Assembly: GCF_000498095.1 (NCBI RefSeq)
Contig: NZ_AUTQ01000230.1
Span: 1,231-65,230, forward strand
Source of the DNA: Pseudoalteromonas sp. TB64
Lineage (GTDB): Bacteria; Pseudomonadota; Gammaproteobacteria; Enterobacterales; Alteromonadaceae
Length of the DNA stretch: 64,000 nt
Direction: 5' to 3'
Part shown: piece after piece, positions 1 to 8,620 of the stretch
Layout of the letters: each line of letters opens with the position of its first letter
Numbering within the stretch: the stretch's first letter is position 1
Made by a program: the position numbers and the translations under genes
Notes under the pieces: generated by a model
Database searches by the model: none
What the model saw: only the letters and a program-made list of their open reading frames with translations
What the model was told of the DNA's origin: nothing

Positions 1-1
1 C

Positions 2-1051
2 GGTGATATGTGGGTTGTTAAAACTCAAGTTCACGCAGGTGGACGTGGTAAAGCTGGCGGTGTAAAGCTAGTTAAAACTATCGACGAAGTAAAAGCGTTT
101 GCAGCTAACTGGTTAGGTAAAAACCTAGTTACTTACCAAACAGACGAAAAAGGTCAGCCAGTTGCTAAAATTTTAGTAGAAAGCTGTACTGATATCGCGA
201 ACGAATTGTACCTTGGTGCAGTTGTTGACCGTGCATCTCGCAAAGTTGTTTTCATGGCGTCTACTGAAGGCGGTGTTGAAATTGAAACTGTTGCTGAAGA
301 AACACCTGAACTTATCCACAAAGCTGAGATCGACCCGTTAGTAGGTCCTCAAGCTTACCAAGCACGTGAACTAGGTTTCAAACTGGGTCTTAACCCAGTA
401 CAAATGAAACAGTTCGTTAAGATCTTCATGGGTCTTGGTAAAATGTTCACTGATTTTGATTTCGCATTACTTGAAATCAACCCGTTAGTAATTACAGATG
501 AAGGTAATCTTCATTGTCTTGACGGCAAAATCGGTATTGATGGTAATGCACTTTACCGTCAACCTAAAATCCGTGAGTTCCACGATCCATCTCAAGAAGA
601 TGCACGTGAAGCGCATGCAGCAAGCTTTGAGCTTAACTACGTAGCCCTAGATGGCAATGTTGGTTGTATGGTTAACGGTGCAGGCCTAGCAATGGGTACT
701 ATGGACATCGTAAACCTACATGGCGGCAAGCCGGCTAACTTTTTGGATGTTGGTGGCGGTGCTACTAAAGAACGTGTTTCTGAAGCATTCAAAATCATTC
801 TTTCTGACGACAATGTTAAAGCTGTTCTTGTGAACATCTTTGGCGGTATCGTTCGTTGTGACATGATTGCTGAAGGTATCATTGGCGCAGTTAAAGAAGT
901 TGGCGTAACCGTACCAGTAGTTGTACGTTTAGAAGGTACTAATGCTGAGTTAGGTCGTGAAGTTCTTAAGAGCTCAGGTCTAGATATCATTGCTGCTGAA
1001 TCACTAACAGACGCTGCTGAGAAAGTTGTTGCTGCTGCGGAGGGCAAATAA
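2..1051 (+). CDS. sucC: Succinyl-CoA synthetase beta subunit (5' partial)
   Basis: ADP-forming succinate-CoA ligase, beta chain; with SucD it makes ATP from succinyl-CoA in the TCA cycle. The window opens inside the gene: the frame is open from base 2 and about 40 N-terminal residues are missing compared with the usual length of about 388. The visible part holds most of the ATP-grasp domain ([16 protein letters not shown] near the start, ALLEINPLV further on) and the C-terminal ligase-CoA domain with [11 protein letters not shown] and [11 protein letters not shown]. The ATG at base 8 is an internal methionine, not the start. The TAA stop shares its last base with the sucD ATG (TAATG), so the two are translationally coupled. 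Confidence 0.97.
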   Translation, partial: GDMWVVKTQVHAGGRGKAGGVKLVKTIDEVKAFAANWLGKNLVTYQTDEKGQPVAKILVESCTDIANELYLGAVVDRASRKVVFMASTEGGVEIETVAEETPELIHKAEIDPLVGPQAYQARELGFKLGLNPVQMKQFVKIFMGLGKMFTDFDFALLEINPLVITDEGNLHCLDGKIGIDGNALYRQPKIREFHDPSQEDAREAHAASFELNYVALDGNVGCMVNGAGLAMGTMDIVNLHGGKPANFLDVGGGATKERVSEAFKIILSDDNVKAVLVNIFGGIVRCDMIAEGIIGAVKEVGVTVPVVVRLEGTNAELGREVLKSSGLDIIAAESLTDAAEKVVAAAEGK

Positions 1052-1923
1052 TGTCTGTATTAATTAATAAAGATACAAAAGTTATCTGTCAAGGTTTCAC
1101 TGGTGGTCAAGGTACTTTCCACTCAGAGCAAGCACTTGAATACGGTACACAAATGGTTGGTGGCGTAAGCCCAGGTAAAGGCGGTCAAACGCACCTTGGT
1201 CTTCCTGTATTCAACACAGTTCGTGAAGCTGTAGAAAAAACTGGCGCAACTGCTTCAGTTATCTATGTACCAGCTCCTTTCTGTAAAGATGCAATCTTAG
1301 AAGCTATTGATGCTGGCATCGAGCTTATTGTTTGTATCACAGAAGGTATTCCTACACTTGATATGGTTGACGTTAAAGTTAAACTAGATCAAACAGGTAC
1401 TCGTATGATCGGTCCTAACTGCCCAGGTGTTATTACTCCTGGTCAAACTAAGATTGGTATCATGCCTGGTCACATCCACAAACCTGGTAAAGTAGGTATT
1501 GTTTCTCGCTCTGGTACTTTAACGTACGAAGCAGTTAAGCAAACTACTGATGCTGGTTTTGGTCAGTCTACGTGTGTTGGTATTGGTGGTGATCCAATTC
1601 CAGGTACTAACTTTATCGACGTTTTAGAAATGTTCGAAAAAGATCCACAAACTGAAGCAATCGTAATGATTGGTGAAATTGGTGGTACTGCAGAAGAAGA
1701 AGCTGCAGAGTACATCAAAGCTCACGTAACTAAACCTGTAGTATCTTACATTGCTGGTGTTACTGCACCAGAAGGTAAGCGTATGGGTCACGCTGGCGCA
1801 ATCATTGCCGGCGGTAAAGGTACTGCTGATGAGAAATTTGCTGCATTAGAAGCTGCAGGCGTAAAAACTGTACGTTCACTTGCTGATATCGGTAAAGCAC
1901 TTAAAGAGAAAACAGGCTGGTAA
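1051..1923 (+). CDS. sucD: Succinyl-CoA synthetase alpha subunit
   Basis: Alpha chain of succinate-CoA ligase, 290 aa, the normal length. It has an N-terminal CoA-binding Rossmann domain ([10 protein letters not shown], residues 16-24) and a C-terminal domain with the phosphohistidine loop RMGHAGAII; the histidine phosphorylated in catalysis is His247. [11 protein letters not shown] (121-131) is the family signature. The start overlaps the sucC stop by one base. A strong hairpin terminator follows 18 bases after the stop, so this is the last gene of the suc operon. Confidence 0.98.
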   Translation: MSVLINKDTKVICQGFTGGQGTFHSEQALEYGTQMVGGVSPGKGGQTHLGLPVFNTVREAVEKTGATASVIYVPAPFCKDAILEAIDAGIELIVCITEGIPTLDMVDVKVKLDQTGTRMIGPNCPGVITPGQTKIGIMPGHIHKPGKVGIVSRSGTLTYEAVKQTTDAGFGQSTCVGIGGDPIPGTNFIDVLEMFEKDPQTEAIVMIGEIGGTAEEEAAEYIKAHVTKPVVSYIAGVTAPEGKRMGHAGAIIAGGKGTADEKFAALEAAGVKTVRSLADIGKALKEKTGW

Positions 1924-1940
1924 TCGCTTGTTTTTCTTTA

Positions 1941-1967
1941 AAAAGGCCCGCTTATGCGGGCCTTTTT
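1941..1967 (+). terminator. Rho-independent terminator after sucCD
   Basis: Perfect GC-rich stem GGCCCGC/GCGGGCC with a four-base TTAT loop, flanked by A-run and T-run, directly after sucD. It probably works in both directions and so could also serve the convergent gene ending at 1984. Confidence 0.9.
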
Positions 1968-1983
1968 GTTATTAGGTGAAAAT

Positions 1984-3054
1984 TTAGAATGGATAACTAA
2001 TATGCTGAAAAAAACGTACCGATAAGTCTTGGCGTTGTTTATTTATAGCTAGCTCATTACACAAAGTATGGATTGTTTTTTCTACTTGGTTCATAAATCG
2101 ACCGTAACCCATTTCATGTTTATCCTGCTGCGTTGCTACCACTACAAAATGCAACGTTTCTACTAATTTACTTGCTTCATAAAAGTGCTTAATTTGATTT
2201 TCATTAGATTCAATATCAAAACTTAACTTTTGAAGTTCATTATTACCTTCACTTTTATCTATTTTACTGTTTCGTATAATAGGCGTTGCGCCGTTAGCAA
2301 CCATAGCGCCATGATTTAGATTGTTATTTTGACACGCACGTATAAATGAGTAAGCAAAGTAGTCATAAAATCTAGCATAGTCGTTTGTGTTCATTAGTGT
2401 TTGAAACTGCGTTTTAATAGCGCGCGAAACCGGTATAGTAAAAGTGGCGTAAGTCATCTCTGCATAATCATCGGGTATGCTGCATTGTCTTGACTGATAG
2501 CGAGGGTAGAGACTTCTTAATTTGTAACCATAGCTCTCCTTATTGCCTTTTTCTTTAGCAAATAAGTCATACGTTAAGTGCTGATGATCGCGTAGTTTAA
2601 ACTGAGGTTGATTTATTAACAGTTGTCCTTGTAGGGTGTTTAATACTTTTTGAACTTTGTTATGAAACTCTGCAGAGTTAGCTCGTAAATCGTCGCCTGT
2701 TGCTAAAAATAGAATGCGTATTTTTTTACTTGGTATATCTTCAGTGTAATAAATTTTATGGGCCTCGTGATAACGAGGATTATAAAAAAACAACATTTGC
2801 TTATCGGTTTCTAATTGATAAGACTCATCATGAAAGCGTACAACGGGTAGTTTATCGTTTGCGAGTAAATGAACATTATGAAGCTCATATTCATCACAGC
2901 ATGCAAATAGCTGACGTGCTATACGTTCATAACAACAATTGATATTACTAAAACTATTATAGAACGCTTCATTTGGCGTTATTTCGGCTAGTAAATAGTG
3001 ATTTGCGCGTGCGTTAGTAGGAATATAAACGCGATGTTGATTAAGTGTAGCCAT
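1984..3054 (-). CDS. DUF3083-like protein of unknown function
   Basis: Soluble protein of 356 aa, no signal peptide or membrane segment seen. From its overall character and its occurrence in Alteromonadales I believe it belongs to the DUF3083 family, but I cannot check this. It contains many His, Tyr and Asn residues and a charged C-terminal third (DKHEMGYGRFMNQVEKTIHTL) that looks helical. No catalytic motif is recognised. It converges on sucCD and diverges from glnS with 218 bp between the two starts. Function unknown; the ORF itself is long, complete and uninterrupted. Confidence 0.75.
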   Translation of the reverse strand: MATLNQHRVYIPTNARANHYLLAEITPNEAFYNSFSNINCCYERIARQLFACCDEYELHNVHLLANDKLPVVRFHDESYQLETDKQMLFFYNPRYHEAHKIYYTEDIPSKKIRILFLATGDDLRANSAEFHNKVQKVLNTLQGQLLINQPQFKLRDHQHLTYDLFAKEKGNKESYGYKLRSLYPRYQSRQCSIPDDYAEMTYATFTIPVSRAIKTQFQTLMNTNDYARFYDYFAYSFIRACQNNNLNHGAMVANGATPIIRNSKIDKSEGNNELQKLSFDIESNENQIKHFYEASKLVETLHFVVVATQQDKHEMGYGRFMNQVEKTIHTLCNELAINKQRQDLSVRFFQHISYPF

Positions 3055-3272
3055 CTTCGAGTCCTTATAAAGTAGGTTATTAGTCTACTATAAGTGGCTT
3101 TGATTACTTAAATATTGCTTTAAAACAAATTTTATTCATAAACAATGGTTCAGCTGAATTAAAGTTAAGCAATATCAAAAATAAACCTTAATCTAGTGCT
3201 GTATGTTAGTGTATGTTTTTGTAATAATGCATTAGTTTTGTTATTACGTAATATTTAGAGGATCACACTCCT

Positions 3273-4931
3273 ATGGCGGAAATTGAGAATCGCCCAAGTA
3301 ACTTTATTAGAACCAAAATTGATGAAGACTTAGCAAGTAAAAAGCATGCAACAACGCATACACGTTTTCCACCAGAACCAAATGGCTTTTTGCATATTGG
3401 TCATGCCAAATCAATTTGTTTAAACTTTGGCATCGCAAAAGATTACAATGGTTTATGTAACCTGCGTTTTGACGATACAAACCCAGAAAAAGAAGACATT
3501 AACTACGTTAATTCTATAAAAGAAGACGTACAGTGGTTAGGCTTCAATTGGGATGGCGATATAAAGTATTCTTCTAACTATTTTGATACTTTATTTGGTT
3601 ATGCTGTTGAGTTAATAAATAAAGGCTTAGCATACGTTTGTTTTTTAACAGCAGACGAAGCACGCCAGTACCGTGGCACATTAAAAGAGCCAGGTAAAAA
3701 TAGTCCATACAGAGATACATCAGTTGAAGAAAACCTAGCGTTATTTGAAAAAATGCGTGCTGGCGAATTCAAAGAAGGCGAATGTGTCCTGCGTGCTAAA
3801 ATTGATATGGCTAGCTCATTTATGGTGCTTCGCGATCCAATTATTTATCGCGTACGTTTTGCTCATCATCATCAAACAGCAGACAAGTGGTGCATTTACC
3901 CAATGTATGACTTCACGCATTGTATTTCTGATGCGCTAGAGGGCATTACACATTCATTATGTACTCTTGAGTTTCAAGATAACCGCCGTTTATACGACTG
4001 GGTACTTGATAACATCAGTTTAGAGTGTCACCCACAGCAAATTGAGTTTTCACGCTTAAATCTTGAATACACTATTATGTCAAAGCGTAAGCTAAGCGAT
4101 TTAGTAGTAAATAACCATGTAGAAGGCTGGGATGACCCACGCATGCCTACAATTGCAGGTTTACGTCGCCGTGGTTATACACCAGGTTCAATTCGTGAGT
4201 TTTGTTTGCGTATAGGTGTAACAAAACAAGAGAATATGGTTGAAATGGGCATGCTTGAAGCGTGTATCCGTGAAGATCTAAACGAAAATGCACCACGTGC
4301 AATGGCCGTACTCGATCCTGTTAAAGTTGTTATTGAAAACTACGATGCAGACACGGTTGAGATTTTATCTGTGGCTAACCACCCAAATAAAGAAGAAATG
4401 GGTCGTCGTGATGTACCGTTTACTCGTGAGATTTACATTGAACGAGAAGACTTTAAAGAAGAAGCAAATAACAAGTTCAAACGTTTAGTACTCGATAAAG
4501 AAGTTCGCTTACGTGGCGCTTACGTTATTAAAGCCCAGCGTGTTGAAAAAGACGAAAATGGCGAAATCACAACTATTTTCTGTACTTACGATACTGAAAC
4601 ACTAGGTAAAAACCCAAGTGATGGACGTAAAGTAAAAGGTGTTATTCACTGGGTTTCAGTACCAGAGTCTATTACGGCAGAAGTTCGTTTATACGACCGT
4701 TTATTTAGTGTGCCAAACCCAGCAGCAGCTGATGAGTTTGAAACAACATTAAATCCAGAGTCACTGGTTGTTTTATCAAACGCTAAATTAGAGCCATCCC
4801 TTGCTAATTCACAAGCAGAGCAGGGCTTTCAGTTTGAGCGTACTGGTTATTTCTCTCGTGATTCTAAATCAGAGCACGTTGTATTTAACCAAACAGTGGG
4901 TCTTCGTGATTCTTGGTCTAAAACTCAATAA
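3273..4931 (+). CDS. glnS: Glutaminyl-tRNA synthetase
   Basis: Class I aminoacyl-tRNA synthetase charging tRNA-Gln, 552 aa, the usual length. The Rossmann fold carries [12 protein letters not shown] with HIGH at residues 41-44, and the KMSKS-equivalent loop is MSKRK at 269-273, the form normal for GlnRS. The C-terminal half is the two-barrel anticodon-binding region (GVIHWVS near residue 460). The ATG is preceded by GAGGA ten bases upstream. Monocistronic: a mobile-element-like inverted repeat follows immediately. No sign of transfer or damage. Confidence 0.98.
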   Translation: MAEIENRPSNFIRTKIDEDLASKKHATTHTRFPPEPNGFLHIGHAKSICLNFGIAKDYNGLCNLRFDDTNPEKEDINYVNSIKEDVQWLGFNWDGDIKYSSNYFDTLFGYAVELINKGLAYVCFLTADEARQYRGTLKEPGKNSPYRDTSVEENLALFEKMRAGEFKEGECVLRAKIDMASSFMVLRDPIIYRVRFAHHHQTADKWCIYPMYDFTHCISDALEGITHSLCTLEFQDNRRLYDWVLDNISLECHPQQIEFSRLNLEYTIMSKRKLSDLVVNNHVEGWDDPRMPTIAGLRRRGYTPGSIREFCLRIGVTKQENMVEMGMLEACIREDLNENAPRAMAVLDPVKVVIENYDADTVEILSVANHPNKEEMGRRDVPFTREIYIEREDFKEEANNKFKRLVLDKEVRLRGAYVIKAQRVEKDENGEITTIFCTYDTETLGKNPSDGRKVKGVIHWVSVPESITAEVRLYDRLFSVPNPAAADEFETTLNPESLVVLSNAKLEPSLANSQAEQGFQFERTGYFSRDSKSEHVVFNQTVGLRDSWSKTQ

Positions 4932-4943
4932 GTAATATCTAAA

Positions 4944-5140
4944 AAACCTGAACTCTGGATAATAAATCTTTCTCGAGCAGCTATTTTCAGCGCTAACTGC
5001 GTTGAATTTACTTGCAATAGGCCAGCTATTGACGCGTGAATTCGCCTTGTTTTCACTTAAAATCTCTGGCTAGAGAAAATAAATTTAAATATCACCATGA
5101 TTCAATACGTTGGTAAATCTCTTAACCAGAGTTCAGGTTT
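4944..5140. repeat. MITE-like inverted-repeat element downstream of glnS
   Basis: About 197 bp bounded by 15-bp perfect terminal inverted repeats, AAACCTGAACTCTGG at 4944-4958 and its complement at 5126-5140. The interior is also partly self-complementary: the left part with TTTCTCGAGCAG pairs imperfectly with the right part with CTGGCTAGAGAAA, and CAATAG/CTATTG sit near the centre. No coding capacity. TAATATC occurs just outside on both sides (4933-4939 and 5140-5146), but the spacing is asymmetric, so a target duplication is uncertain. I believe similar elements recur in Pseudoalteromonas genomes, which I cannot check. Confidence 0.75.
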
Positions 5141-5192
5141 AATATCCCCAGTATTTACTGGGTATATTTATTACAAGCGTATTTTAGGCACA

Positions 5193-5219
5193 AAAAAACC
5201 TGCACTTAGCAGGTTTTTT
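5193..5219 (-). terminator. Terminator of fur
   Basis: Stem AACCTGC/GCAGGTT with an ACTTA loop, flanked by A6 and T6. It lies just beyond the fur stop codon on the minus strand and can act in both orientations. Confidence 0.88.
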
Positions 5220-5238
5220 ATTGCTTTAAAAAGCGGTA

Positions 5239-5682
5239 TTAGCTATTAGCGTCGCTAAATTCTTTACACGCTGCTTTATCGTTACACTCACCGTATAAAT
5301 ATAAAGAATGGTTTGTAAGCGTTATGCCATTTTCTTCAGAAATTTCAAGTTGACGACGTTCAATCATGTCATCTTCAAACTCTACAACTTTACCACATTT
5401 CAAACATACTAAATGGTCGTGATGGGTGCTGCCAGAAAGTTCAAATACAGACTTACCACCTTCAAAATGATGACGGCTTACAATACCTGCATCATCAAAC
5501 TGGTTAAGTACACGGTATACGGTCGCAAGACCAATTTCTTCACCTAGATCCAAAAGAATTTTGTAAACATCTTCAGCGCTGATGTGTTGGTTATCTGGAG
5601 ATTGTAAAATCTCTAATATTTTAATACGCGGTAAAGTTACTTTTAAACCGGCTTTTTTAAGTTCCAAGTTATGATCAGTCAT
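5239..5682 (-). CDS. fur: Ferric uptake regulator Fur
   Basis: Iron-dependent transcriptional repressor, 147 aa. The N-terminal winged helix is about residues 1-82 with the recognition region GLATVYRVLNQFDDAGIV. The metal-binding dimerisation domain begins with HHDH (87-90), followed by the zinc cysteines C93 and C96 (CLKC) and further cysteines at 132 and 139. Length and motifs are standard. It lies downstream of fldA on the same strand with a hairpin between, so it probably has its own promoter. A Fur-box-like site in this window lies at 17673-17693. Confidence 0.98.
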   Translation of the reverse strand: MTDHNLELKKAGLKVTLPRIKILEILQSPDNQHISAEDVYKILLDLGEEIGLATVYRVLNQFDDAGIVSRHHFEGGKSVFELSGSTHHDHLVCLKCGKVVEFEDDMIERRQLEISEENGITLTNHSLYLYGECNDKAACKEFSDANS

Positions 5683-5816
5683 TAAATCTGTCTCAATTTT
5701 ATTTGGTTATACTAGACATCTTGCAAAGATGTACACGACACATTAGCAACAAACAGGATAACGTGCCTAAGCGTTAAGTGCAAAGAACAATTGATTTATA
5801 TTGCCACTAAAGCTTA

Positions 5817-5853
5817 AAACGCTAACTGTTTGATAATTATTTAAACAGCTAGC
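5817..5853 (-). terminator. Probable terminator between fldA and fur
   Basis: Read on the minus strand, GCTAgCTGTTT and AAACAGtTAGC form an interrupted stem with an AT-rich 11-base loop, followed by GTTTTAAG. It is weaker than the other terminators here because the T run is short. It suggests that fldA and fur are at least partly separate transcripts. Confidence 0.5.
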
Positions 5854-5868
5854 GGTATATGCAGTAAA

Positions 5869-6396
5869 TTAGTCAGCTAATTCACTTAAACACATTTCTT
5901 CATATACTTGAGCAGACCATGCTTTAACACGTTGTTCTGTTAGTTCAGGTTGACGGTCTTCGTCAATACCTAAGCCTACAAAGTGCTTATCATCAGCCAT
6001 ACCTTTAGATGCTTCAAAGTCATAACTTTCACTTGGCCAATGACCAACAACAATAGCGCCACGTTCAGTTACGATATCGTTGATCATACCCATAGCATCT
6101 AAAAAGTACTCAGCGTAATCTTCTTGGTCTCCGCAACCGAAAATAGCGACAAGTTTGCCTTCAAAGTCTACTTCTTCAAGTTCAGGGAAAAAGTCATCCC
6201 AATCACATTGTGCTTCACCGTAATACCAAGTAGGAATACCGAATAAGATCAAATCAAATTCAGCAATCTCTTCTTTAGAGCTTTTTGCAATGTCATGAAC
6301 AGCCACTAGCTTTTTACCCAATTCTTTTTGGATCATTTTTGCTACGTGTTCTGTGTTACCTGTGTCACTTCCGAAAAAAATGCCTACACTTGCCAT
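5869..6396 (-). CDS. fldA: Flavodoxin (long chain)
   Basis: FMN electron carrier in the cytoplasm, 175 aa, matching long-chain flavodoxins such as E. coli FldA. The phosphate-binding loop is GSDTGNTEHVA at residues 9-19. The FMN-flanking segments PTWYYGEAQCDWDDF and FGCGDQEDYAEYF are present, as is the long-chain insertion. It sits between ybfE and fur, an order shared with E. coli. In many bacteria flavodoxins replace ferredoxin under iron limitation, which fits the neighbour fur; no convincing Fur box was seen directly upstream. Confidence 0.96.
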   Translation of the reverse strand: MASVGIFFGSDTGNTEHVAKMIQKELGKKLVAVHDIAKSSKEEIAEFDLILFGIPTWYYGEAQCDWDDFFPELEEVDFEGKLVAIFGCGDQEDYAEYFLDAMGMINDIVTERGAIVVGHWPSESYDFEASKGMADDKHFVGLGIDEDRQPELTEQRVKAWSAQVYEEMCLSELAD

Positions 6397-6410
6397 GGAT
6401 TTAAAACCTT

Positions 6411-6689
6411 TTATGTATCAATAGCCAATCTTTCTTGTAAAATCGTTTCAATCAGCGCACTGCGGCTAATATTTTGTGCATCTGCCATATCACTTAATGC
6501 TTGATATAACTGCGATGAAACTTTAAATTCAACACGTTTTAAACCACGTGCTTTATCTCTTTTTATTTGATTACGTTTATTTACCTTTAACTGCATATCC
6601 CGTGAAAGGGGATTGGTTTTAGGTCTGCCTGGGCGTTTTTCGTATTCAAATAAATCGAGCGTAGTTCTATCTGTTTCTGACTTCGCCAT
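6411..6689 (-). CDS. ybfE: YbfE-like LexA-regulated protein
   Basis: Small basic protein of 92 aa closely resembling E. coli YbfE (LexA-regulated, function unknown): the N-terminus MAKSETDRTTLDLFEYEKRP, then GRPKTNPLSRD and a C-terminal ribbon-helix-helix-like segment (RVEFKVSSQLYQALSDMADAQNISRSALIE). I chose the ATG at 6689 because homology begins there; an upstream in-frame start would add nine non-conserved Arg-rich residues. The position next to fldA and fur is conserved. No LexA box was seen upstream, so the E. coli name may not describe regulation here. Confidence 0.88.
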   Translation of the reverse strand: MAKSETDRTTLDLFEYEKRPGRPKTNPLSRDMQLKVNKRNQIKRDKARGLKRVEFKVSSQLYQALSDMADAQNISRSALIETILQERLAIDT

Positions 6690-6691
6690 GC

Positions 6692-6913
6692 CTAACCTAC
6701 ACCTGCGCCTTGCCAAAATACTTGAATCAGCCCTTTAGCAATAAAGCCTGAACAACCTAAAAAGAGCACACCCCAAACAATGTATTGTCCGAACTTAGGT
6801 ACATTGCCACTTTTTAGTACGTCTTTAATTGCCATGCCGATGAATATGAAAATACCGGCTAAGCCAAAATACAACCCTAGGGTATCAAATTCGTTAATTA
6901 ACTGACTGACCAT
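6692..6913 (-). CDS. DUF2788 small membrane protein
   Basis: 73 aa with two membrane spans (GLYFGLAGIFIFIGMAI and YIVWGVLFLGCSGFIAKGLI) separated by a short charged loop KDVLKSGNVPKFG. It resembles the DUF2788 family of gammaproteobacterial inner-membrane proteins. The ATG at 6913 is preferred over an adjacent TTG one codon upstream. It ends two bases before the ybfE start, so the two are almost certainly cotranscribed, probably with fldA. Function unknown. Confidence 0.8.
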   Translation of the reverse strand: MVSQLINEFDTLGLYFGLAGIFIFIGMAIKDVLKSGNVPKFGQYIVWGVLFLGCSGFIAKGLIQVFWQGAGVG

Positions 6914-7008
6914 CAACGTATAACCTTTAAATTAAACGGCGCGTACTATAGCATATAAATATACATATATTTAGTGCGCAGAATCAAAAACACGCGATTA
7001 AAATTACT

Positions 7009-7776
7009 TTAAACCGCAGTTAAAAAGTCGTTTATTGCTTTATTTACAGCAAGTGGCTTTTGGGCATGAAGCCAATGACCAGCCCCATGAATAATTTTAG
7101 CCTTGGTGTTTTTAAAGCGTGCTGTAATTGCATTACGATGCTCAGGCAAAATATAGTCAGAATCATTACCTTTAATGAAAAGAGTATCGCATAAACAAGA
7201 ATTGTTTTCATTAACATTGGATGTGATTGTCGAATATTTATTATCAAGCACATCTAAGTTAAATCGCCATGCAAATTGACCGTCATCATTTTTAGCCAAG
7301 CTTTTAAGCAAAAATTGTCTAACTCCAAGTTCTTCAATAAACGGCTGCATTATAGCATCAGCTTGCTTTCTATCGTCTATTGATCGCGCTGAAACGGCTT
7401 TTAATGCTTGTAATATTTTTGTATGACGTGCCGGGTAACTAACAGGTGCTATATCAAGTACAACGAGTTTATTTACAAGCTCTGGGTGAGTAAGTGCCAA
7501 TTCCATTGCTACTTTTCCTCCCATAGAGTGTCCAACTAAGTGTACTTTATCTATACTTAAATCAGCTAAGAGTTCAATAATATCTTGTGCCATTGCCGGA
7601 TAGTTCATTTCATTGCTATGAGGTGACAGGCCATGGTTGCGTAGATCTACATTAATAACATTAAAGTTTTCACTTAATGGTTTTGCGATTACGTTTAAGT
7701 TTTCTAATGATCCAAAAAGCCCGTGGATCAAAATAACATTAGGACCTTGCCCTTGTTGCTTATAGTTTAATTGCAT
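7009..7776 (-). CDS. ybfF: Alpha/beta-hydrolase esterase YbfF
   Basis: Acyl-esterase of the alpha/beta-hydrolase fold, 255 aa. The oxyanion region is VILIHGLFGS (14-23), the nucleophile elbow is GHSMGG with Ser84, and the C-terminal histidine is in HGAGHWLHAQKP. The Asp of the triad is probably in KGNDSDYI. E. coli YbfF hydrolyses short acyl esters; the physiological substrate is unclear. It is divergent from seqA, with which E. coli also keeps it adjacent. Confidence 0.93.
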   Translation of the reverse strand: MQLNYKQQGQGPNVILIHGLFGSLENLNVIAKPLSENFNVINVDLRNHGLSPHSNEMNYPAMAQDIIELLADLSIDKVHLVGHSMGGKVAMELALTHPELVNKLVVLDIAPVSYPARHTKILQALKAVSARSIDDRKQADAIMQPFIEELGVRQFLLKSLAKNDDGQFAWRFNLDVLDNKYSTITSNVNENNSCLCDTLFIKGNDSDYILPEHRNAITARFKNTKAKIIHGAGHWLHAQKPLAVNKAINDFLTAV

Positions 7777-7959
7777 ACCAGCCTCCTAAAAATTTCGCCA
7801 TAGTTTGCCGAGCATTGCTTTAAAAAGCAAAAAATACAGCGACTATTTATTAAATTGGGCTTTTGAATGTTAATTCAACAACAAAGAACTAAATAATAGT
7901 CTATTTGTATGTTTAAAGTATATGTTGTCGGGAGTGCTTGTTGTAACTCGCATTTCTTA

Positions 7960-7975
7960 TTGGTTTGGGTATAAT
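7960..7975 (+). promoter_or_regulatory. seqA promoter -10 motif shared with purE
   Basis: TTGGTTTGGGTATAAT lies 43 bases before the seqA start and includes a perfect TATAAT at 7970-7975. The identical 16 bases occur before purE at 46095-46110. No standard -35 is visible at the right spacing at either site. Confidence 0.5.
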
Positions 7976-8017
7976 CAGTCGGGAGAAAAAAATGTGACCC
8001 GTAATAACAGGAAAAAC

Positions 8018-8611
8018 ATGAAACAAATCGACATAGACGACGAGTTATATCAGTATATTGCCAGCAATACACAAAGTATTGGCGAAAGTGCATCCACTAT
8101 TTTACGTCGTTTATTAAACCTGAGCGGTGAGAAAATTCAATCCGCTAACGTAGAAATTAATCAAAATAATCAAACCGTAACTACGTCTACCACTTCTTTA
8201 ACAAGCGTAAAGCCAACTGAATCGATGGCAGATAAACAAACTCCAGCTGTTGTCACACCAGTGAAGCAAAAAAACGCTAATGTTTTTAATATATTGAATA
8301 AAGAAGAACTGGGAATGCAAAAGGGCGTTGTTGGTCGATTTTTATTTATTTTAAGTGCATTTTATCGAACTCATAAAACCGACTTTTCTGCAGTATTAGA
8401 TATAAAAGGTCGAGATAGAGTCTACTTTGCTACAAGTAAAGAAGATTTAGTTAATAGCGGTAGTAGTATGAATCCTAAAAACATAACGGATAGTGAATAT
8501 TGGGTTATGACGAATTCTAATACTACACGCAAAAAAATGATGCTTCACGAAGTTGCTCTTTGTCTTGGTTATAGCGCAGAGCAAGCTGAAAAAATTCGCG
8601 ATTACCTGTAA
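8018..8611 (+). CDS. seqA: Negative modulator of replication initiation SeqA
   Basis: SeqA sequesters hemimethylated GATC sites at oriC and behind forks. 197 aa from the ATG at 8018, whose first residues MKQIDIDDELYQYIAS closely match E. coli SeqA; upstream in-frame codons add 32 unrelated residues and were rejected. The N-terminal oligomerisation domain (1-40, GESASTILRRLL) is followed by a Thr/Ser/Gln linker and the C-terminal DNA-binding domain (GRDRVYFA, NPKNITDSEYWVMTNSNT, with TRKK after it). It ends nine bases before pgm, as in E. coli, so seqA-pgm is an operon. Confidence 0.96.
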   Translation: MKQIDIDDELYQYIASNTQSIGESASTILRRLLNLSGEKIQSANVEINQNNQTVTTSTTSLTSVKPTESMADKQTPAVVTPVKQKNANVFNILNKEELGMQKGVVGRFLFILSAFYRTHKTDFSAVLDIKGRDRVYFATSKEDLVNSGSSMNPKNITDSEYWVMTNSNTTRKKMMLHEVALCLGYSAEQAEKIRDYL

Positions 8612-8620
8612 GGAAATATA

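Noticed and set aside
637-1047. 136-codon open frame on the minus strand inside sucC
   Set aside because: Shadow of sucC codons; Ser/Thr/Pro-rich low-complexity product with no ribosome site.
6917-7008. LexA box before the DUF2788-ybfE operon, expected from the E. coli name
   Set aside because: No CTGT-N8-ACAG is present; only AT-rich TATA-like sequence.
7922-8017. Longer seqA start with 32 extra residues
   Set aside because: Extra residues do not match SeqA, and homology begins exactly at the 8018 ATG.
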